A stretch of DNA of 64,000 nucleotides, from positions 1,877,501 through 1,941,500 of the forward strand of contig NZ_CP100126.1 of the NCBI RefSeq assembly GCF_024168045.1, read 5' to 3'. Position 1 is the stretch's first letter. Each line of letters opens with the position of its first letter. Shown piece after piece: positions 19,120 to 27,232 of the stretch. A model generated the notes under the pieces. It saw only the letters and a list, made by a program, of their open reading frames with translations. It was not told the origin of the DNA and did not search any database. A program made the position numbers and the translations under genes. The stretch is from Dorea longicatena. Its GTDB lineage: Bacteria; Bacillota; Clostridia; Lachnospirales; Lachnospiraceae.

Positions 19120-20871
19120 CTATTCACCAAGGATGTCCTCGGTAGACAGCAGTTCGTAGTCGTCTAATCTGTTAATGTCAATCTTTAGGTCGTCGTGAGC
19201 CAGTGGTGTTTTCGCATAATCATAAGGCGATGCACCACCGTCCTCTGTGTATCTGAAATTCACATGCTTTTTTAAATCATATTTATCGTCCATGATCGGA
19301 CGCTCCCCACGAATAAACAAAATCGCTTTGCGGTTATCTAAAAGCCGTATTTCATCCGGTGTTAAAAGTTCCCTTCCAGTCTGCTGATAATTCACCGAAT
19401 AGCTGCCGCTACGCCCTTTTGTCTGTCCGTAGGTATTGGTATCCAATGTCTCTTTTCCCAATAATTCCGAGACATACTTATGTCCTTCTTTTTCATTTCC
19501 ACCCAGATATAAAAATTCATCGCAGTTGCCGATCAGACTCTCATACGAGTCTTTAAATAAGGCTTTCATCTGTGCGATGTTCTGGATGATGATACTGCAG
19601 GAAATCCCCCTGGAACGCATGGTTGCCAGAATCTTGTCAAAATCATCCGGCAAGGCTACGTTTGGCCACTCATCCATAATGCAGTGTACCGGAATTGGAA
19701 GCCTTCCTCCGTACTTCCGGTCTGCCACATAATACAGTGTCTGAAACAGATTACTGTAAATCATGCCGACCAGATAATTCATGCTGGTGTCCGCATCCGG
19801 AATACAGCAAAACAGTGCTACTTTCTTCTCCCCGATGCTGTATAAGTCCAGTTCGTCTGTACAGGTCAGGTTGGCGATCTGTTTCAGGTTAAAAGCTGCC
19901 AGACGGACACCAACCGAGATTAAAATCGACTTTGCAGTCTTTCCGGCCGCCTGCTTATAAATGGCATACTGCTTGACCGCAATACTCTCCGGATCCCGCA
20001 TTTCCAGTCTTTCAAACAAAATGTCCAATGGAGACTGGTAATCCTCATCATCTTCTTTGACCTGTGCGCTTCCAAGCATTTCCATGATCATCGGGAAGTT
20101 CTGTTCTTCCGGTGGAGCTTCATGCAGCAAATACAGCATAAGTGCCTGCAAAAGTGCAGTCTCGGACTTCTCCCAAAACGGGTCTGAGCTCTGCGCACCC
20201 TTTGGTGTTGTGTTGCGGATCAGGTTATTGATCAGCTTCAGTACATCCTTATCATCCCGGACATACGCAAACGGATTATAACACCAGGAAGTCTCCGGAT
20301 TGATCAAATCAAAAACCCGGACTTCATATCCATTCCGTTCCAGGACACCTCCGGTTTTACGCAAAAGTTCTGCCTTGGGATCAGTAATCACCATCGAACA
20401 GTTGCACTGCATGATGTTTGGGATTGCATACGTCCGGCTCTTTCCTGCTCCCGAACCTCCGACTACCAGCACATTTAGATTTCGTTTGTGCTTATAGCCG
20501 TCCAGTCCCATGCGGAAATGCTGTGTTAAAAGCAGATTCTGCGTGTATTGTTTTTCGCAGTAGCGTCTGCAGATTTCGGACACGTTGCCCCATTTTGCGG
20601 AACCATGTTCCACGCCTCTTCTATAATTTCTTTTTTGGGATTCATAAATACCAATGCCTAAGAAATAGGCTGCTGTGAATATCAGAATACATTTGAACGT
20701 ATACGGTGTATACGTGATAAAAAACGGCTGTTCGAGTTTTTCGCTCAGCGTTTCTAAGATTTGAATAAAATTCTTATCCGGTGTAATGGCACAAGCGGTA
20801 ATCGCTGCCGCCCACCAGACAAATGGCAGAAAAACAAGATACAGAACCCAGTCCTGCTTTTTTGTACTTAT
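19120..20871 (-). CDS. VirD4/TraG-type coupling protein with non-canonical start
   Basis: This ATPase links the relaxosome to the secretion channel. The Walker A is VVGGSGAGKSRTY near residue 139 of the long form, and a Walker B-like segment is HCIMDEWPNVALP. The family normally begins with two membrane helices, and these are encoded upstream of the first canonical in-frame start (GTG at 20613): WVLYLVFLPFVWWAAAITAC and CILIFTAAYFLGIGIY. The frame is open to a TGA at 20881-20883, but there is no ATG, GTG or TTG before 20613. The best candidate is ATA at 20871, which overlaps the upstream stop. With that start the protein has 583 residues, the usual size. A lost ATG or sequence error is the alternative. 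Confidence 0.85.
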   Translation of the reverse strand: MSTKKQDWVLYLVFLPFVWWAAAITACAITPDKNFIQILETLSEKLEQPFFITYTPYTFKCILIFTAAYFLGIGIYESQKRNYRRGVEHGSAKWGNVSEICRRYCEKQYTQNLLLTQHFRMGLDGYKHKRNLNVLVVGGSGAGKSRTYAIPNIMQCNCSMVITDPKAELLRKTGGVLERNGYEVRVFDLINPETSWCYNPFAYVRDDKDVLKLINNLIRNTTPKGAQSSDPFWEKSETALLQALMLYLLHEAPPEEQNFPMIMEMLGSAQVKEDDEDYQSPLDILFERLEMRDPESIAVKQYAIYKQAAGKTAKSILISVGVRLAAFNLKQIANLTCTDELDLYSIGEKKVALFCCIPDADTSMNYLVGMIYSNLFQTLYYVADRKYGGRLPIPVHCIMDEWPNVALPDDFDKILATMRSRGISCSIIIQNIAQMKALFKDSYESLIGNCDEFLYLGGNEKEGHKYVSELLGKETLDTNTYGQTKGRSGSYSVNYQQTGRELLTPDEIRLLDNRKAILFIRGERPIMDDKYDLKKHVNFRYTEDGGASPYDYAKTPLAHDDLKIDINRLDDYELLSTEDILGE

Positions 20872-21146
20872 CTCTGCAAGTCAGATTCTCTTTTCTTGCG
20901 TGGCTTTTCTTCTGGATGTCCCTGTCCTTCTTTCTTATGAAAGGAATCCACTCCCGGTATCAGTGAGAGACTTCTGCCGTTGTCCCACTTAACACCAAGC
21001 TGGCCTGCATCATCCACATACTGCACAGTTCCTTCCAGTCCCTGCGGCATACCCGCTTCTCCATCCATCGAATTCAGACAGATTCTTGTTCCTGCCGGAT
21101 ACTGTTCTCTAAGTCTTGCCACTTTTTCTCTTGAATAAATGACCAA
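20868..21146 (-). CDS. DUF4314 domain protein
   Basis: This 92-residue soluble protein begins at a TTG. It has a beta-rich core typical of DUF4314: YPAGTRICLNSMDGEAGMPQ, then GTVQYVDDAGQLGVKWDNGRSL. A Lys/Glu-rich tail follows. Such proteins are regularly found next to the coupling protein of gut conjugative elements; their role is unknown. Its TAA stop overlaps the apparent ATA start of the coupling protein. Confidence 0.78.
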   Translation of the reverse strand: MVIYSREKVARLREQYPAGTRICLNSMDGEAGMPQGLEGTVQYVDDAGQLGVKWDNGRSLSLIPGVDSFHKKEGQGHPEEKPRKKRESDLQR

Positions 21147-21162
21147 TCAACCACTCCTTTCT

Positions 21163-21474
21163 CTACCAGAACATGTGTCTGCTAGTATTCGGTTTTGCAA
21201 CCTGAATAATTACTTTATCTATTCCATCACTGTATCTTCCGGCTGCAAGATATTTACTTCTGAGTCTGTTCAGTGCCTTACGGATCTGCCTTTGTTCCCC
21301 GGCTGTAATCTGCAGTCGTTTCTGAGCGAGGTCGTATTCACTTACTTTTTTCAGAAGAGCTTTCGTTTCTTCCAAACATTCATCCTGCTCACTCTGTACC
21401 TGCAGCTCATCATTCAGTGCCACCACGAACATATTTTTCATAATGTTATCCATCTTCAAATAGTATTTTGTCAT
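21163..21474 (-). CDS. Small conserved conjugation-operon protein, function unknown
   Basis: This 103-residue basic, helical protein starts at an ATG 8 bp after GGAGG. Its middle (LKKVSEYDLAQKRLQITAGE) is a predicted long helix, and the C-terminus has RSKYLAAGRYSDGIDKVII. No named family was recognised. It lies between the ArdC-like protein and DUF4314 and is probably part of the transfer operon. Confidence 0.6.
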   Translation of the reverse strand: MTKYYLKMDNIMKNMFVVALNDELQVQSEQDECLEETKALLKKVSEYDLAQKRLQITAGEQRQIRKALNRLRSKYLAAGRYSDGIDKVIIQVAKPNTSRHMFW

Positions 21475-21557
21475 CTGGCTGACCTCCTTTTTTTGTTACA
21501 CCAACCATATCACAAGACCTCCGTAATAGCTACTCCAACCGTCCAACTTTTTCACTT

Positions 21558-22550
21558 TTATCGTTCCGGCTGGCTCTTTGCTTTTTTCTCTTTTCCGGAT
21601 GCTTTTTCAGATGGTTTTTCATCCTTGGTTTCCGGTATTTTTACAGGGTCTCCGATTGCGAACTCATCGGTTATATACTCCTGTTCCTTTGCACCAAAAT
21701 TGCGTTCGATATGGTTTCGTATACTGTAGGAAGCCTGACGGACATCATTTAAAAAGTCTCTCAGTTCCTGCGGATCTTTCTTTCCGCATTCATTCCTCTG
21801 TGCAATATACTCCAGATTGAATCCGGTGACATCCACACCATAACGTTTCGCAATCACATAGGCTGCACAATAAGCCTGTGCACTGACTTTCTGTCGGCTG
21901 TAGGTTCCGGTATGCTGGTCCAGTGCTGCACACGCCAGTTCTCTGTTCAGTGCATGGAATGTCGTTACTTCACTCATTCCGTTGCGGATATAAATGGTAC
22001 GGTATCTCGGATTGTACTGGGCCTGCACTTTGTCTGGCAGATCATCCTCAATCTGCACACGTACCGACTGGTCTTTTAAGACAGTTCCTATCAGTTCTGT
22101 CAGACTTCGCTGAGGGCGTTCTTCCAATGGCTTTCCTGACATCTGACTGATGTCAAATCCTTTTCCGATCGTATACCCTCTCCGCATTTCTCCGTCTTTT
22201 TCGTATTCAGTGGAAATCATATAAGTAATGCCATGCTCCCCTGCTTTTACTGAACGGTGTTCTTCTCTCCAGCGTTCATAAGACCTTACCACCTTAAAAT
22301 CCGGATGCTGTCCGTAGATCAAAAGCAGATTCGGAGTTCTCTGTGTATTACACTCTGCCATAAAATCCAGAAAGCCTTTCAGTTTTTCTCCATCCTGAAA
22401 AACTCCCTGTGCCTGTGAATCTACTTCAGCCCATACCTCTTCTCTTTCCTGCTGCTTCTTGGCTGCATATTCTTCCTTGGTCAATTTCTGTTCAGGAATC
22501 TGCTGTTCTTCCGTTCCACCTGAAATCATATCTGTTAAATCCATATACAT
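21558..22550 (-). CDS. ArdC-like protein with degenerate metallopeptidase motif
   Basis: This 330-residue protein starts at an ATG overlapping the upstream stop (TAATG). Residues about 55-130 match the ArdC N-terminal single-strand-DNA-binding domain (NLLLIYGQHPDFKVVRSYERW, KAGEHGI). ArdC proteins protect entering DNA from restriction or help it establish in the recipient. The region that usually carries a zinc-metallopeptidase HExxH reads ALNRELACAALD here, so the metal-binding histidines are missing. A basic C-terminal tail follows. Confidence 0.75.
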   Translation of the reverse strand: MYMDLTDMISGGTEEQQIPEQKLTKEEYAAKKQQEREEVWAEVDSQAQGVFQDGEKLKGFLDFMAECNTQRTPNLLLIYGQHPDFKVVRSYERWREEHRSVKAGEHGITYMISTEYEKDGEMRRGYTIGKGFDISQMSGKPLEERPQRSLTELIGTVLKDQSVRVQIEDDLPDKVQAQYNPRYRTIYIRNGMSEVTTFHALNRELACAALDQHTGTYSRQKVSAQAYCAAYVIAKRYGVDVTGFNLEYIAQRNECGKKDPQELRDFLNDVRQASYSIRNHIERNFGAKEQEYITDEFAIGDPVKIPETKDEKPSEKASGKEKKAKSQPER

Positions 22551-23356
22551 TACCTGCCTTTCGTTTTCATATTCTTACGTTTCTTCCTGCTCTCTCTGGC
22601 ATTTTTCCGTCTGTCCGGCCTCTTACGTTTCTCTTCCTGTTTCTTACGGATATCTCCGAGTTCTTTCCGCACAGATGGTTTTTCATTCTTTTCTTCCCAG
22701 CTAGTTTCCCGACCGGAAGAAATATTTTTGTTGCGCGAGAAAGGTTCGGACGGATTCTTTGCTTTCCCCTCCTGCGCATGTGTAAAATTTCCTTCCGGGA
22801 AAGCCTCATCCCCAATCTGAAACATTTCTTCCGCATCATCCAGTTCAAATTCTATCTTGCCTTCCGGCAGGACAACGGTCTCTGTCCGTACATTCTCCCT
22901 TGATTCTTTTTCCATCTGATTTTCTGTCTTTTCCGGTGCAGTCACTCTTTCCACTGCTTCTGTAACCATAGAGCCTGATTCTGCTTTTACAAAATCCAGA
23001 TTCATCCGGTCTAGTACCCTGTTCATCTTCGCGGCATCATCTGCAAATACCATGACCTCTGTCTGGTCCGGATTCACCTTATCTTTGATGACTACATATA
23101 AGATACCTCTCGCCTTTGCCTCTTTTGCAAATTCTTTCAGACGGTCACCCGGAACAGTAAAAAATTTCATCGGGCGCTGTTCCTTTAACATTCTGGTAAG
23201 TCTTGTTTTCCCTCTTGTCTTTTTCTGATCTTTCAGGGCGGCTGCAATAAAGATTGCCACATGCTTTGCCACATTTCCGGTAATCTTCAAAGAGTATTCC
23301 ATTCCTTCCAGACTGTACCGCACCACCTGATCAGCCGGTTCTGCTCCGTAATTCAT
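22550..23356 (-). CDS. PcfB-like/DUF3801 conjugation protein
   Basis: This 268-residue protein has an N-terminal domain (about 1-140) containing VAKHVAIFIAAALKDQKKTRG, KFFTVPGDRLKEFAKEAK and LYVVIKDKVNPDQTEVMVF. This resembles PcfB/DUF3801, a relaxosome accessory factor. The C-terminal half is a long, highly charged Lys/Arg/Glu tail. The GGAGGTGAG ribosome site overlaps the relaxase stop. Confidence 0.82.
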   Translation of the reverse strand: MNYGAEPADQVVRYSLEGMEYSLKITGNVAKHVAIFIAAALKDQKKTRGKTRLTRMLKEQRPMKFFTVPGDRLKEFAKEAKARGILYVVIKDKVNPDQTEVMVFADDAAKMNRVLDRMNLDFVKAESGSMVTEAVERVTAPEKTENQMEKESRENVRTETVVLPEGKIEFELDDAEEMFQIGDEAFPEGNFTHAQEGKAKNPSEPFSRNKNISSGRETSWEEKNEKPSVRKELGDIRKKQEEKRKRPDRRKNARESRKKRKNMKTKGR

Positions 23357-23358
23357 AC

Positions 23359-24642
23359 TTATCTCACCTCCTGACTCTCTTTTTCTTTGTGTTCCACACG
23401 TTTCTCATTCTGGTTTTGTTCTTCTGCCTTTCGAAGTCTTTCTTCGATTTCCAATGAATGCTTTTCAATCCGGACGGTCATACGGACTTCTTTTCGGAGA
23501 TTTTTTAATTCCTCATTGATTTCGGACAGCCGTACTTTTCCACTGTCTTCACTGTCATTCCGATAGAGCTTTCTGCGTTCCTTCATCAGTTCTGAAATCT
23601 GCTTTTGTAACGGCTCACGGTATGTAGCAAGCTGTTCTCTGGTCGTAATGTCATGCTTCATTAAAAACTCAATCTGTTCAATCCTCTGATCCAGTTTCCG
23701 GATATCCTCTCTGATGGCATACGGACTTCTTCTCGGTCTTTTTGGCAGTACTCCCATCTGATATAGATAGGAATAATATAATGCCTGTATCCCGGTCAGT
23801 TTCCTCTTTGGAGGGATCTGCACCGTCTTTTGATAGATGCGTTTTACTTTTGGCTGTAAGATCTGTCCACGGATCTCCTCTTCGGAATAGTTTTTTCCAA
23901 GAGACCGTAGCCGGATGTACCGTTCCATCCCCGGAGCCTTTAAAGCGACATATTTCCGGTTCAGTTTCCATGTGTATCCACGCTTTTCCATTTCTTTTAA
24001 GAATTGTGACCAGGAGTAGCTTTCCTGTACAGACTCCCTGATATCCAGACGGATCGCACTTCTCCATGTCGGTTTCCCTTCCTGTTCCGCTTTCCACTGT
24101 ACATAAGGGATTGATTTTTTCTGGTCGGATTCAATGATAGACAGACCATATTTTCTGCACAGCTCATCGGAGATCTTCCGGATCTCCGTATAATAACTCT
24201 TTGCATTGCTGTGGTACTTACGCCCGTCTGCCATGCTCACAGAGTTCCAGACAATGTGGTTATGATAATGTCTGGTATTCAGATGCGTTGTGATAACGAC
24301 TTCATACTGTCCCTTTAAGAGCCGGTCTGCCAGTTCCTGTCCGATGAGATGTGCCAGTTCCGGTGTCACCTCACCTTCTGCAAAACTCTGTACCAGATGG
24401 TATCCTTCCACACCGCCCATCTTATGGAATCTCTTTTTTGTTGCCACCATATCTGCATACGCATTTTCATTGGTACATCCGATGGTATCTTCGAAGACCG
24501 CCTGTTCCGTCTTTGTCCGGTTCATGGCATAATCAATGGCAGCCTCCAGAGAGTCTGCTTTCTGTGTGGTTTTTTCTTTGTCTTTCACATATTCGATGGA
24601 ACGGTCCAGGCGGTGGACGGGGATAACACTTGTATAAGCCAT
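23359..24642 (-). CDS. MOBP-type relaxase
   Basis: This 427-residue mobilisation nuclease nicks the transfer origin and stays covalently bound to the transferred strand. The three-histidine metal motif is NTRHYHNHIVWNSV near residue 122. Candidate catalytic tyrosines lie in the N-terminal part (AYADMV region). The C-terminal half is a charged coiled coil. It follows mobC by 6 bp and precedes the PcfB-like gene, and a likely oriT lies about 550 bp upstream. Confidence 0.92.
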   Translation of the reverse strand: MAYTSVIPVHRLDRSIEYVKDKEKTTQKADSLEAAIDYAMNRTKTEQAVFEDTIGCTNENAYADMVATKKRFHKMGGVEGYHLVQSFAEGEVTPELAHLIGQELADRLLKGQYEVVITTHLNTRHYHNHIVWNSVSMADGRKYHSNAKSYYTEIRKISDELCRKYGLSIIESDQKKSIPYVQWKAEQEGKPTWRSAIRLDIRESVQESYSWSQFLKEMEKRGYTWKLNRKYVALKAPGMERYIRLRSLGKNYSEEEIRGQILQPKVKRIYQKTVQIPPKRKLTGIQALYYSYLYQMGVLPKRPRRSPYAIREDIRKLDQRIEQIEFLMKHDITTREQLATYREPLQKQISELMKERRKLYRNDSEDSGKVRLSEINEELKNLRKEVRMTVRIEKHSLEIEERLRKAEEQNQNEKRVEHKEKESQEVR

Positions 24643-24648
24643 CTGTCA

Positions 24649-24957
24649 TTACCACTCTTCCTTTACCAGATGCCATGTCTCTTTGGTAAGCCGGAGCATT
24701 TCCTGCACACTCTGCTCACTTGCCATTCCCGAAGCATTCGCAACATGGGCAAGCTGGTTCGCATTATTGCACAGACCCGCTATCTTCCTAAGCAGTTCCG
24801 GGTGATGCTCACAGGGTTTTGCGTGTACCTGCGCTCCTAAGATCAGCGAACGCATAAACTCTTCCCGACTCAGTCCGCTTTTTTCCACCTGTTCCTCCAA
24901 TTCCCTGAGTTCCCTTGCATTTAACCGCACCGGGATCACATGGTTTCGTTTTCGCAT
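24649..24957 (-). CDS. mobC: MobC-like relaxosome protein
   Basis: This 102-residue protein begins with a ribbon-helix-helix-like segment (VIPVRLNARELRELEEQVEK, GLSREEFMRSLILG). A MobC-like C-terminal helix pair contains LLRKIAGLCNNANQLAHVAN. MobC proteins bind near the nick site and help the relaxase open the strands. It overlaps the small membrane-protein gene before it by 22 bp. Confidence 0.82.
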   Translation of the reverse strand: MRKRNHVIPVRLNARELRELEEQVEKSGLSREEFMRSLILGAQVHAKPCEHHPELLRKIAGLCNNANQLAHVANASGMASEQSVQEMLRLTKETWHLVKEEW

Positions 24958-25112
24958 TGCATCACCGTCCCTTCTTTTTTCTCTTCCTCTTTCATCATAC
25001 CGCCAAGATCCTCATCGGATTTTTTCGCTGCAACCATGCAACAGGTCACTATCACTCCTATAAATCCTCCGCTCATCAATGCGATTACAATCATTACTCC
25101 ATTTCTTAACAT
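24936..25112 (-). CDS. Small single-span membrane protein (DUF3789-like)
   Basis: The ATG at 25112 follows AAAGGAAGG and gives 58 residues. One membrane helix (GVMIVIALMSGGFIGVIVTCCM) is followed by a charged Lys/Glu tail. It resembles the DUF3789 micro-proteins of conjugative elements. It lies between the putative oriT and mobC. Function unknown. Confidence 0.55.
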   Translation of the reverse strand: MLRNGVMIVIALMSGGFIGVIVTCCMVAAKKSDEDLGGMMKEEEKKEGTVMQCENETM

Positions 25113-25147
25113 GACTTGATCCTTCCTTTCCATTTCCGTCTGTGTCC

Positions 25148-25240
25148 GGGGGATTGGGGTTCTCCCCAAAGTGCGTTTGGATATCCAAACGCTATGCTTG
25201 CAAAACGAGTACCGCCAGTTTCTGTAGCACCGGATTTACC
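25148..25240. other. oriT: Putative origin of transfer (oriT)
   Basis: This non-coding stretch contains two adjacent inverted repeats: TTGGGG/CCCCAA (25154-25159 and 25164-25169) with a TTCT loop, and a perfect 20-bp palindrome at 25173-25192 (GCGTTTGGAT plus ATCCAAACGC). They are followed by CTATGCTTGCAAAACGAG. Hairpins beside a conserved single-stranded nick region directly upstream of mobC and the relaxase are the usual layout of MOBP transfer origins. The nick position cannot be read from sequence alone. Confidence 0.6.
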
Positions 25241-25250
25241 CGCTTCTGAT

Positions 25251-25583
25251 TTATTTTGATTCTTTTATCTGTACCAGTCCATCAAGTGTCGTACAAATGA
25301 TATGGAGTCTGTCTGCCATACTGATTTCGGTATTCATTGTTCCTGTCACATCTTTCCCACATACGACTACCATCCGGCATCTCCGCAAAAGGATATGTGA
25401 CATTCTTCCATATCCCTGCATATCTTCTGCATCGGATTCTTCCAAGAATGGTGAGAATACAAATCTCGGACAGATTGGTACATACCCAAGTTCATAGATT
25501 TTTCTGCAATATTTCTGTACTTTCACCCGGCTTTCTTCTGCTGAACAGCACACATAAGCCAGCGCCTGTTCCATACGCTCCAT
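25251..25583 (-). CDS. DUF4406/DUF7768-like nucleoside deoxyribosyltransferase-fold protein
   Basis: This 110-residue protein has the pattern LAYVCCSAEESRVKVQKYCRK, then YVPICPRFVFSPFLEE and CRMVVVCGKDVTGTMNTEIS. It resembles the DUF4406/DUF7768 fold related to nucleoside 2-deoxyribosyltransferases. Such proteins are frequent on phages and conjugative elements; the reaction is unknown. A 16-bp palindrome lies just before its ribosome site. Confidence 0.6.
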   Translation of the reverse strand: MERMEQALAYVCCSAEESRVKVQKYCRKIYELGYVPICPRFVFSPFLEESDAEDMQGYGRMSHILLRRCRMVVVCGKDVTGTMNTEISMADRLHIICTTLDGLVQIKESK

Positions 25584-25592
25584 CTCCTTCCT

Positions 25593-25608
25593 GCATCCAG
25601 TTGGATGC
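25593..25608. promoter_or_regulatory. Palindrome before the DUF4406-like gene
   Basis: GCATCCA and TGGATGC flank a GT centre, forming a 16-bp inverted repeat immediately upstream of the AGGAAGGAG ribosome site. It could be a protein-binding operator or a leader hairpin that hides the ribosome site. Confidence 0.4.
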
Positions 25609-25626
25609 CACTCATCTTCTCTATAA

Positions 25627-25651
25627 AAAACAAGATGTCCAATTGGACATC
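25627..25651 (-). terminator. Terminator after the adenine/cytosine methyltransferase gene
   Basis: A perfect 18-bp palindrome (GATGTCCAA plus TTGGACATC, 25634-25651) is followed on the minus strand by TTGTTTTTTA. It lies just after the methyltransferase stop at 25656, so the relaxase block downstream needs its own promoter or read-through. Confidence 0.75.
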
Positions 25652-25655
25652 CCGG

Positions 25656-26459
25656 CTACTTTTCATCCTCTTTCTGCTCTGCTTCTAATGCAATTTTCAC
25701 TCTGTCACTTCCCAGTTTGTAGTAGGCATCTGTTACCTCAATTCCCACTGCACGATAACCTGTCATAACCGCTGCAAGGACAGTCGTTCCTGCTCCGGCA
25801 AACGGGTCCAGGATCAGACCTCCCGGTTCGCAAATCTGGATGACATCTTTCATAAGCTGCAACGGCTTCTCTGTCACATGAATCCGGTTCTGCGGATTTC
25901 CATATCGGAAGACGCCCGGCAGACAAGATACCGGACGGTTGATTGGCATCGGTCCGTTACTGCCCCACACAATGTATTCAGCCTGCTGGCGGAAACGACC
26001 TTTCTGTGGACGGGAGTTTCCCTTATCCCACACCGCTGTTCCTCTCCAGATCCATCCTGCCCACTGCAATGCATCGGTAATCGATGGATACTGACGCCAG
26101 TCAATGAATAGGCAGATCGGAGCACCTTTCTTGCAGGCTTTCCGCACATCATAGAGCCATTCAGCCATCCAGTGCGTCCAAGATCTCTGGTCTTTATTAT
26201 CCCCATCGAAATCCGGAAGTGCATTTGCAGCACTCATACTGCTGTATTTCTGGTTTGTAGTACGATTTCTTTCATTCTGCTTTGTTCCACCGGACGCATA
26301 CGGTGGATCGGTAATGACTGCATCAAAGATTCCCGGCTGGAATGCTTTGACCAGTTTTAATGTATCTCCATGTAATATTTTCCAGTTTTCCCCTTCAGCA
26401 TATTCCTCCGGGTATGTTTCCTCTTTCATAAGTTCTTCCAAACTCAGGCCATTTGTCAT
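25656..26459 (-). CDS. Site-specific DNA methyltransferase (beta-class order)
   Basis: The third in-frame ATG (26459) is chosen because GAAAGGA lies 9 bp upstream; the protein is 267 residues. Motif IV DPPYASGG comes early (near residue 53). The SAM-binding motif I, ILDPFAGAGTTVLAA, is near the C-terminus, which is the beta-class order of N6-adenine or N4-cytosine methylases. There is no restriction endonuclease next to it, so it is an orphan methylase, probably modifying the element before transfer. The element also carries a SAM synthetase and a C5 methylase. Confidence 0.88.
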   Translation of the reverse strand: MTNGLSLEELMKEETYPEEYAEGENWKILHGDTLKLVKAFQPGIFDAVITDPPYASGGTKQNERNRTTNQKYSSMSAANALPDFDGDNKDQRSWTHWMAEWLYDVRKACKKGAPICLFIDWRQYPSITDALQWAGWIWRGTAVWDKGNSRPQKGRFRQQAEYIVWGSNGPMPINRPVSCLPGVFRYGNPQNRIHVTEKPLQLMKDVIQICEPGGLILDPFAGAGTTVLAAVMTGYRAVGIEVTDAYYKLGSDRVKIALEAEQKEDEK

Positions 26460-26479
26460 AGGCATCATCCTTTCTTTTC

Positions 26480-27226
26480 TCAGCGTTCCGGCTGATTTTT
26501 CTTCTTTGTCTTTTTATTTTCTTTTGGTGGTGGACTCAACTCGGTTTCCACATATTCGCTGATAATCAAAAGTGCTTTGTAATAATCCCCACTTTCCAAT
26601 ACCCTTTTACACATTTCTTTTGCTTCTGCTGTCTGTTTATTCTTTTTCAAAAGAGTTGAGGCATCGCCCATAATGGAAAAAATATTCCCATCATGTCCAA
26701 GGAGTTGTAACTTGGGACGTTGTTTCTCAGGCTTTATCGGGATCTGCTCTGTTTTCTTTTCATAGATTTTCGGCTGCTCCATATCAGGATGCCAGAAATG
26801 CACATTCAGCATTCCACCATCTACCTTGATATCCCTCTGCTCAAATCCTTCACCCCAACCGTCACTGTACTGCCCTGTAATGTATTCGGTGAATTCCTGT
26901 AGTTCTTCCTGACTTAAAAATTCATTTAATTCCAGTTTGGTACAGCCGTACAGGATTCCATCTTTGTTTTCTATCGTAACAACTGCACTTTGTATTTTTC
27001 CATGAATGGACTCACTTCCATCAAAATACTGCATGAGATCATCTTCCCCATAGCGTTCCAGTTCTTCTCGGATGGCATCTTCATAATCGGCAAGTTCTGT
27101 TCCATCTAACGGCATTCCATATTCATCACTCTCCGACCAATCTTCTTCCCATTCGGATTCTTCTGAATAAAGATTTCCAGTCAGCTCCGTCAACAGATGT
27201 ACGTGTATCGTTCCTTTTTCTTCCAT
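26480..27226 (-). CDS. Mobile-element protein of unknown function
   Basis: This 248-residue acidic soluble protein starts at an ATG after AAGGTGATAGAG. The N-terminal half is Glu/Asp-rich (EESEWEEDWSESDEYGMPLD). The C-terminal 80 residues contain LLGHDGNIFSIMGDASTLLK, then AKEMCKRVLESGDYYKALLI, a conserved-looking helical unit. It is encoded between the toprim protein and the methyltransferase in one reading direction. No function assigned. Confidence 0.6.
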   Translation of the reverse strand: MEEKGTIHVHLLTELTGNLYSEESEWEEDWSESDEYGMPLDGTELADYEDAIREELERYGEDDLMQYFDGSESIHGKIQSAVVTIENKDGILYGCTKLELNEFLSQEELQEFTEYITGQYSDGWGEGFEQRDIKVDGGMLNVHFWHPDMEQPKIYEKKTEQIPIKPEKQRPKLQLLGHDGNIFSIMGDASTLLKKNKQTAEAKEMCKRVLESGDYYKALLIISEYVETELSPPPKENKKTKKKNQPER

Positions 27227-27232
27227 TCTCTA

